A stretch of DNA of 38,227 nt from Caloramator australicus RC3 (lineage in GTDB: Bacteria > Bacillota > Clostridia > Clostridiales > Caloramatoraceae). A program made the translations under genes and the position numbers. The DNA lies in NCBI RefSeq assembly GCF_000297115.1, contig NZ_CAKP01000072.1, forward strand, positions 1 to 38,227. The letters run 5' to 3'. Each line of letters opens with the position of its first letter. Positions within the stretch are counted from its first letter, which is position 1. Positions 33,110 through 38,227 of the stretch are shown here, one piece after another. Under the pieces are notes generated by a model. The model was not told the origin of the DNA. It was given only the letters and a program-made list of their open reading frames with translations, and did not search any database.

Positions 33110-34384
33110 ATGAAAGTTGCCTTCGTAGTTTATTACAGTAAGCTTAACAGAAATAGCTTTAATGCGCTTTCAGCGGCTCTTGGGGTTGATGAGGTTACAA
33201 AGGACATTCCAATATATTTTGTTAAAAAAGAAGAGGACTTAATAAAAGGCCTTTGTGAAATAAAACAAAACTACGATATGACAGTAGTTGGAACATCCTT
33301 TTTTACAACCCAAATTTGGGAGGTAAACGATTTAGTAAAAAGGATTAAGAATGAGCATAAGGAGGTCCTTCTTATTGCAGGAGGACCTCATCCAACAGGG
33401 GATATTGAAGGAACGTTGAAGTTAGGATTTGATGTAGTTTTTGTGGGTGAGGCTGAGGATTCTATAGTTGAGTTTTTCAGAAGGATTAAATTGGATGAAG
33501 ATTATCTTAATATAAAGGGAATAGCCTTTTTAAAGGATGATAATGTTTGCTATACAGGAAAAAGGGACTATGTTGACCTTGATAAATATCCACCATTTCC
33601 ATATATGCTTGGCAAATTTGGACATATTGAGATAACAAGAGGTTGTCCCTTTGCCTGCAATTTCTGTCAAACATCCCACATATTCGGGGGAAAGGTAAGG
33701 CATAGAAGCATAGAAAGGGTTCTGGAGGCTGCAGAGAGGATGATAAAAAGAAATTTAACGGATTTTAGAGTTATAACCCCAAACGCCTTTTCTTATCTTT
33801 CTGAGGACGGAAAAGAAGTTAACATAAAGGGACTTGAAATATTTCTAAGGGAAGTGAATAGGCTTTATAAGCCTAAAGGGACCATAAATATAGGTTCCTT
33901 TCCCTCAGAAGTAAGGCCGGAGCATGTAAGGGAGGATACGCTTGAGCTTTTAAAGACATATGCAGATAATAAGAATATTATAATAGGGGCACAAAGCGGT
34001 AGCCCTTGTATATTAAAAAATTCAAGAAGAGGACATGCCCTTGAGGATGTTTATAGGGCGGTTAAACTATCAGTAAAATATGGCTATATCCCTGATGTTG
34101 ATTTTATATTTGGTCTTCCGGGAGAAACAGAAAAGGACGTTTTAGATACCATTAAATTTATGAAGGAACTTGTAACTTTAGGTGCAAGGATTCATGCCCA
34201 TACCTTTATGCCCTTTCCCCAAACATCCTATAGCAAGGAAAAACCAGGGAGGATAGATCCTAAGATAAAGGAAACTATAAGCAGAATGTTAAAGGAGGAT
34301 AAAAATGTCGTCTTTGGTAATTGGACAGTTCAGGAAAGGGAGGCGGAAAGGATTTATAAATATTTAAATTATGGTATGTTATAA
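33110..34384 (+). CDS. B12-binding domain radical SAM protein, unknown substrate
   Basis: About 424 residues. The N-terminal part (residues 1-130, with VVGTSFFTTQIW, LLIAGGPHPTGD and VFVGEAEDS) resembles the cobalamin-binding fold of this radical SAM class. The SAM core follows, with the cluster cysteines near residues 179, 183 and 186 in TRGCPFACNFCQTS, then IIGAQSGSP and DFIFGLPGETEKD. It resembles a conserved archaeal and clostridial group (MJ1487-like) whose reaction I cannot name. I start it at ATG 33110 behind AAGGGTGAT; GTG 33101 is in frame but overlaps that site. It is a single-gene unit with its own promoter and terminator. Confidence 0.85.
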   Translation: MKVAFVVYYSKLNRNSFNALSAALGVDEVTKDIPIYFVKKEEDLIKGLCEIKQNYDMTVVGTSFFTTQIWEVNDLVKRIKNEHKEVLLIAGGPHPTGDIEGTLKLGFDVVFVGEAEDSIVEFFRRIKLDEDYLNIKGIAFLKDDNVCYTGKRDYVDLDKYPPFPYMLGKFGHIEITRGCPFACNFCQTSHIFGGKVRHRSIERVLEAAERMIKRNLTDFRVITPNAFSYLSEDGKEVNIKGLEIFLREVNRLYKPKGTINIGSFPSEVRPEHVREDTLELLKTYADNKNIIIGAQSGSPCILKNSRRGHALEDVYRAVKLSVKYGYIPDVDFIFGLPGETEKDVLDTIKFMKELVTLGARIHAHTFMPFPQTSYSKEKPGRIDPKIKETISRMLKEDKNVVFGNWTVQEREAERIYKYLNYGML

Positions 34385-34419
34385 AATGACTTTCAATTAA
34401 CTTGTTCAATGAGACATTT

Positions 34420-34457
34420 TTAGCGCTATCCCAATGGCGCTAATTTTAATTTTTTTA
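34420..34457 (+). terminator. Terminator after radical SAM gene
   Basis: TTAGCGC (34420-34426) pairs with GCGCTAA (34437-34443), followed by TTTTAATTTTTTT. Confidence 0.8.
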
Positions 34458-34748
34458 ATTATTATACTTTTGGACTCCTCTTTAATAACTGCAAAATTAA
34501 AACCACAAATAATTTTATTTCTTCATAAAATCTACACAAATTGGAGCTAATATATCATTAAAACTTTTGATAGTGTAAAGTAAAAAATGAAACTAAAGCT
34601 TTAAAAATCGTATAATTATTAAAAATTACATGAGTTTATTAAAAATAACAACAAAAAAAGACAAACAGCTCTAAAAAAGGGCATGCTAAAGGCACCTCCA
34701 AATATGTATAATTTACAGGTGTTCAATAGAAGTATAAAGATTAAAAAA
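34458..34748. other. AT-rich gap, probably holds the IS left end
   Basis: No coding sequence is visible. The only structure I see is CACCT (34693-34697) facing AGGTG (34717-34721). The left boundary of the IS6-like element should lie here, but I could not match terminal inverted repeats with the right side. Confidence 0.4.
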
Positions 34749-35795
34749 TTAAACAAAAACAGAGAGCAACCAATTACGTTTATCTACATCGTTGTAAGAT
34801 ATTCCTGCAACTTCAGCAGGAGAGAGATTATTAAGAGAATAATGAGGCCTTAAGAAATTGTAGTGAAAAATAAACATAGAGATAAAAGCATTAGTGCTAT
34901 CAAAAGACTTAAAACCTCTTTTTCTCTTATACCAATCTTTAAAAGTATCATTAAAGGCCTCAATAACATTATTAGAAATATCATCATTAAAAGAAGAAAC
35001 TTTAATGTGTTTAGAATTAGGGAAGATAGTTTTAGTAGGGATATTATAAGCAGGGAATCTATCAGTAACAATAGAAGAAGGGCAGCCGAATTTACTAGCA
35101 GAATGGAAAAGAGAGAAAGCATCAGAAGCTTCTCTTGAAGGAGACAAATTAAAACTTAAAACCATTCTAGTTTCAGAATCAATAATAAACCAAAGATAAT
35201 GTTTTTTTCCATTAATAAAGATAACAGTTTCATCGGTATGCCACTCGTCAGAATCGCTGAGGTTAAGGTCAGTAGAAAGCATATTAGACTTATGAAGGAA
35301 GATAGGAGCGAACTTTTTACACCAAGAATGAATAGTAACGTGAGAAACTTTAACATTGAAGTTAATATTAAAAAACTGAGCAATTCTGCGAGTGGAAGCA
35401 CCATTAAGGAAATACAAATTAAGAGCAGTAATAATAAAGAATAAGGGGAAACGCATTCTTTTAAAATCAAGTTTTCCTGAGAGAAGTTCACAAGAAGCCT
35501 TATCGATAGAAGAAGGCTTAGGAACAAAAATAGAATGACTACACTTTTTAGAATTACAAGTAAATTGGGAGTAAAATTTATAGTCATGGTGAAGAAAAGT
35601 TCCATTACCACAAAGAGGGCAAGAAGGATAACCAAGCAAAGGTTTATCTTTCTATTTGGATAAAGTATCAGGAGCAAATTGTCTTTTACAATCTTTGCAT
35701 TGATACTTTTGATTACCGAACTTATCTTTACCAAAGCGATAAAGATTGTGACTATGGCATCTAGGACATGAAATTTTATTCACGTTTTTGCACAT
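34749..35795 (-). pseudogene. IS6-like DDE transposase interrupted by an amber codon
   Basis: The full frame runs from ATG 35795 to 34749, 348 codons, and is unbroken except for one TAG at 35652-35654 (codon 48). The N-terminal part holds two zinc-ribbon pairs, CPRCHSHN...YQCKDCKRQF and, after the stop, SCPLCGNG...FTCNSKKC. The catalytic triad is visible as WHTDET, IVTDRFPAY and NNVIEAFNDTFKDWYKRKRGF, the pattern of IS6/IS240 transposases, with a longer zinc-finger N-terminus than classic IS26. Residues after the stop (296 from an internal ATG at 35639) keep the whole catalytic domain but lose the first zinc pair. The amber could be a simple inactivating mutation. Confidence 0.75.
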
Positions 35796-35892
35796 AATTC
35801 CATATAACTTAACAGAATTAAACTTTTAAAAAGACATACGGTGTAATGTCAAGTAGTGAAATTGGAAATTAAGAAGAAAACTGCACTCAATC

Positions 35893-35979
35893 GACCTAAA
35901 AAAGACAATAACAATCTAACCCATAAACAACATTTGGCTTACGGGTAATAAATGGAAAATATTTAACTCTTTTTAGGTC
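35893..35979. repeat. 10-bp inverted repeat flanking an 87-base unit
   Basis: GACCTAAAAA (35893-35902) and TTTTTAGGTC (35970-35979) enclose 67 bases that include a second, smaller pairing ACCC/GGGT. It lies between the IS6-like gene and the 3' end of the IS110 transposase and could be the right end of the IS110 element or a terminator. Confidence 0.5.
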
Positions 35980-35981
35980 AT

Positions 35982-37162
35982 TTAAGTGTTAGCTATCCCT
36001 CCTCCCGGTCTATAGATTTGGCCTTTGCTCAGCAATGCAAGAATTAGCCTAACAGCTTTGTGTGCCGTGAGGACGAGGGCTCTTTTATGCTGATGCTTGT
36101 TAACTTCCTTGTATTTCTTGTAGTAAAAGGTTGTATACTCATCTACATGCATCCTAAGTAGATTAGCAGCCTCTACAAGATAATACCTTAAGTAGAAGTT
36201 ACCACACTTGGCTAAGGAAGTATCTTCAGCATTGAAATTGCCTGATTGATACTTATTCCAAACAAGACCAGCAAACTTGGCGAGTGCAGCTTCATTAGTA
36301 AATCTATGGATATCTCCAATTTCAGCAATAATCCCTGCGGCGATAACAGGGCCGATACCAGGGACAGTTTGGAGAGTATGAGAAAAAGCTTTAAGTTGTT
36401 TTTCAATCTCTTTATCAAGCTTTTTAAGCTGATTTTCAAGGAATCTAATGTTTTCTAAAGACATAGTTAAAGTAAGCTCAACAGAATCGGCTAAATTAGG
36501 ATCTAACCTATAGGCTCTATTAGCTAAGGACTTAAGCTTTTTAGCTATTTCAATAGGATCTTTAAGCCTATTGTTTCCTTCACTGCAGATAAAATCGACG
36601 ATATTCTCAATAGGCATAGAGGCAATCTTATCAGGAGTAAATCTTTCTACTAAAGATGTAGATGCCATACTGAAGGTATCGCTAAAGGGGTTATCTGCAA
36701 CATAGGAAGAAAACTTAAGATAGATAATATTTAAAGCCCGATTCTTTTCTTTAGTTAAGTTTTGGATCAGAAGGTTTTACTCTTCCGAAACGAATACAAT
36801 CAGCAATAACAAAGGCGTCAACATCATCTGTTTTAGGCAAATGAGAGGACGCATTTTAAAACCTTTGACAACACTTGGATTTAGCACATAAAACAGAGGA
36901 TTAAAGTTTAAAAGTTCAGGAGGCGAAGCCAAATGAAGGTGCAGATGCCATGCATAATTAGAAGTAGACTCCATGCCAATTTTAATGGAAGAAGCTTCTA
37001 TTTTAAGAGCATAGGCAATAATATCAGAGATTAATTTATCAGCACCTTCAAGGTCGTTAGAAGTAGAAAAGGATTTGGAAGGTCGAATGCCTTTTGGTCC
37101 ATAAACCTAACAACAAGTGATTGACTACTAACATCGATACCAACGATTAAAGTATTGGGCAC
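35982..37162 (-). pseudogene. IS110-family transposase with three frameshifts
   Basis: Read with corrections, the frame starts at GTG 37162 (GAGG upstream) and gives about 393 residues. The N-terminal RuvC-like DEDD domain is seen in pieces: TLIVGIDVSSQS, then GMESTSNYAWHLHLHLA, then KTDDVDAFVIADCIRFGR. The C-terminal transposase_20 domain is intact in the 228-codon piece at 35982-36668 (QTVPGIGPVIAAGIIAEIGDI). The breaks are a missing base in A4 at 37092-37095, a missing base in A4 at 36854-36857, and an extra base around 36751-36760 next to a TAA. IS110 transposases use a bridge RNA to choose target and donor; this copy cannot make the enzyme. Confidence 0.85.
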
Positions 37163-37596
37163 GCAAAAAACCTCATTTCATGGAATATTTAGCCCAATGT
37201 AACGGTGTATCCCTGACAAGCAGCTGTATCAAGAGCCTCACCATTCAGAACAATCCTACCTATCTAATGGATGCACCTTACTTTGCTGAAGGTAAGGAAA
37301 AGATAGGAGAATGAACAGCATAAGAGTAGAAGATAACAAACAGTCTCAGGGGTGCAGTCTTAGACAAGTAGCAACCAAAGAGGTTCTACAGGAGGAAGCA
37401 AGAGCTTCCGCGTCATTGTTAAGGCTATAAAACAATGATACCAGAAGACACACCTAAAGTTAATAAGGGGCAAAATAAACATGAAAAAGTTCGTTGGTGT
37501 AGCTTTGCTTGTTGAACTAAAATATTATTAAATTATCAAAGAACAACAAAACTAACTATTAAAATATTTCCCGTTTAAGGCCTTAAATGTTATTCG
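37163..37596 (-). other. Non-coding leader side of IS110 element
   Basis: About 430 bases without coding sequence, upstream of the IS110 transposase start. The first 270 bases are rich in hairpins (listed separately as a possible bridge RNA); beyond 37440 the sequence becomes AT-rich. The element boundary is not obvious because IS110 elements usually lack long inverted repeats. Confidence 0.5.
37259..37437 (-). ncRNA. Candidate IS110 bridge RNA
   Basis: Four stems in 179 bases: CATTGTT/AACAATG (37414-37420 with 37431-37437); GGAAGC/GCTTCC (37394-37399 with 37404-37409); GTAG-AACC/GGTT-CTAC (37368-37376 with 37382-37389, one bulge); and a two-part stem CCTATCT/AGATAGG (37259-37265 with 37301-37307) enclosing CCTTAC/GTAAGG (37276-37281 with 37292-37297) with an internal loop. 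Position, just upstream of an IS110 transposase, size, and the internal-loop stem resemble described bridge RNAs such as that of IS621. Its function is an inference, and the element is already dead. Confidence 0.45.
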
Positions 37597-37683
37597 GCAA
37601 ATTATTTCATCTCAAAAAATTCAAATTAATTTAACCTAAAAAGGATTTGAAATAGCTAAAAATGCAAGGATGAAATAATTTGC
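37597..37683. repeat. 15-bp inverted repeat downstream of ExeA-like gene
   Basis: GCAAATTATTTCATC (37597-37611) and GATGAAATAATTTGC (37669-37683) are perfect inverted copies 57 bases apart. They lie 58 bases beyond the terminator of the ATPase gene and may be transposase-binding sites at an element end. Confidence 0.65.
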
Positions 37684-37733
37684 ACCACAAAAAAACAGAA
37701 AAAAAGTCAAAATGTTTAATCCTTAATGAACAT

Positions 37734-37755
37734 AAAAAAAGAGGGGTAACCCCTC
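37734..37755 (-). terminator. Terminator of ExeA-like gene
   Basis: On the minus strand GAGGGG (37750-37755), a 3-base loop, CCCCTC (37741-37746), then T7. It lies 5 bases after the stop codon. Confidence 0.9.
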
Positions 37756-37759
37756 ATGG

Positions 37760-38227
37760 TTAAGCTGAAATATTTACTTCAGTCTGAGCTTCGTAAATAA
37801 GCTCACTATCAATAACTCTTGTGTTTTTGTTAGCTCCAGCAATCAAGCTCATTCTTGCAATTGCGTTTAGTGGCCTTAAAAGCCCATTAGAGCTTGAATA
37901 TAAAAGTTCGAGGGCATCCTCGGTAAATATAGGTTCACTGCAACCAGCAATTTTAAGCATATATGGAATATACAGCTTTACTTCATCTAAGGTTAATCCT
38001 TTTAAAGAGTAATTAACAACAATTCTTTGTCTTAGTGCTTCATGCGGTTGCCTTTGAATTTGAGATATAAATTGAGTTTGACCGGAAAGAATAAGAACAG
38101 CATAATCTTTAGAGTCCATTTGAAAGTTAAAAATTATTTTTAGATCGTCAAGTATTGAATTTTTAAGGAATTGAGCTTCGTCTAATATGATAATAGGAGT
38201 TATGTTTTTGCTATGATAGTATGTGTA
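37760..38227 (-). CDS. ExeA/TniB-like AAA ATPase of a transposable element, 5' end outside window
   Basis: The last 155 codons are present; the start and Walker A lie beyond 38227. Walker B is PIIILDEAQFL, followed by LSGQTQFISQIQ (sensor region) and QRIVVNYSLKGLTLDEVKLYIPYML, a typical AAA lid. It resembles the ExeA-type ATPases that accompany Mu/Tn7-like or IS21-like DDE transposases in clostridia, where they help target choice. The partner transposase would be expected upstream, outside the window. The 15-bp inverted repeats after its terminator fit the end of such an element. Confidence 0.75.
   Translation of the reverse strand, partial: YTYYHSKNITPIIILDEAQFLKNSILDDLKIIFNFQMDSKDYAVLILSGQTQFISQIQRQPHEALRQRIVVNYSLKGLTLDEVKLYIPYMLKIAGCSEPIFTEDALELLYSSSNGLLRPLNAIARMSLIAGANKNTRVIDSELIYEAQTEVNISA

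Noticed and set aside
35652-35654. Amber codon decoded as pyrrolysine or read through
   Set aside because: Nothing in the window suggests pyrrolysine machinery; a simple nonsense mutation in a decaying element is more likely.
34863-35734. Several open frames overlapping the IS6-like transposase in other frames
   Set aside because: They are leucine- or serine-rich shadows of an AT-rich gene whose DDE motifs are clear in one frame only.
1-38227. tRNA and rRNA genes
   Set aside because: No cloverleaf with a GGTTCRANYCC-type arm and no rRNA-like sequence was noticed by eye on either strand.

Overview
The window is low-GC, Gram-positive DNA with strong AGGAGG-type ribosome sites, sigma-A-like promoters and RNA-based regulation typical of Firmicutes. 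Short-form ThiC, tyrosine-cleaving ThiH, an iron-sulfur-type PurF, a PyrB/PyrI aspartate transcarbamoylase and PyrK/PyrD of the electron-transfer type point to an anaerobic clostridium. A Caloramator-like genus is possible, but that is only an impression.

Layout. (1) 1-3850, minus strand: a heterodimeric ABC exporter pair behind a newly read 29-codon leader peptide and a transcription attenuator, the same plan as Bacillus subtilis bmrBCD. (2) 3900-4700: a VapB/VapC toxin-antitoxin pair. (3) 4690-9480: a thiamine operon thiSGHFEC behind a TPP riboswitch with tandem terminators. (4) 9555-20987: the IMP pathway in one run, purC-S-Q-K-E-L-F-M-N-H-D, behind a guanine-type purine riboswitch. (5) 20987-25955: an accessory stretch with an AraC/degenerate-GGDEF regulator, an ADP-ribosylglycohydrolase, a broken Sir2 gene, small membrane proteins (one frameshifted), and a ChrB-like/MFS pair with a tandem operator. 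(6) 25995-31739: the UMP operon pyrB-I-C-F-K-D-E with two PyrR-type RNA hairpins, one on a terminator and one over the pyrB ribosome site. (7) 31781-34450: a MarR regulator with matching operators before itself and an azoreductase, then a B12-binding radical SAM protein. (8) 34749-38227: a graveyard of mobile elements, namely an IS6-like transposase with an amber stop, an IS110 transposase with three frameshifts and a structured upstream region that could be a bridge RNA, and the 3' part of an ExeA/TniB-like ATPase gene.

The three biosynthetic operons supply thiamine phosphate precursors, IMP and UMP, and each is controlled by its own end product through RNA. A palindromic repeat with core AAGTGCCTGGCACTT, or decayed forms of it, occurs six times, mostly just after stop codons. 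Broken genes are confined to the accessory parts; all thi, pur and pyr genes look intact.
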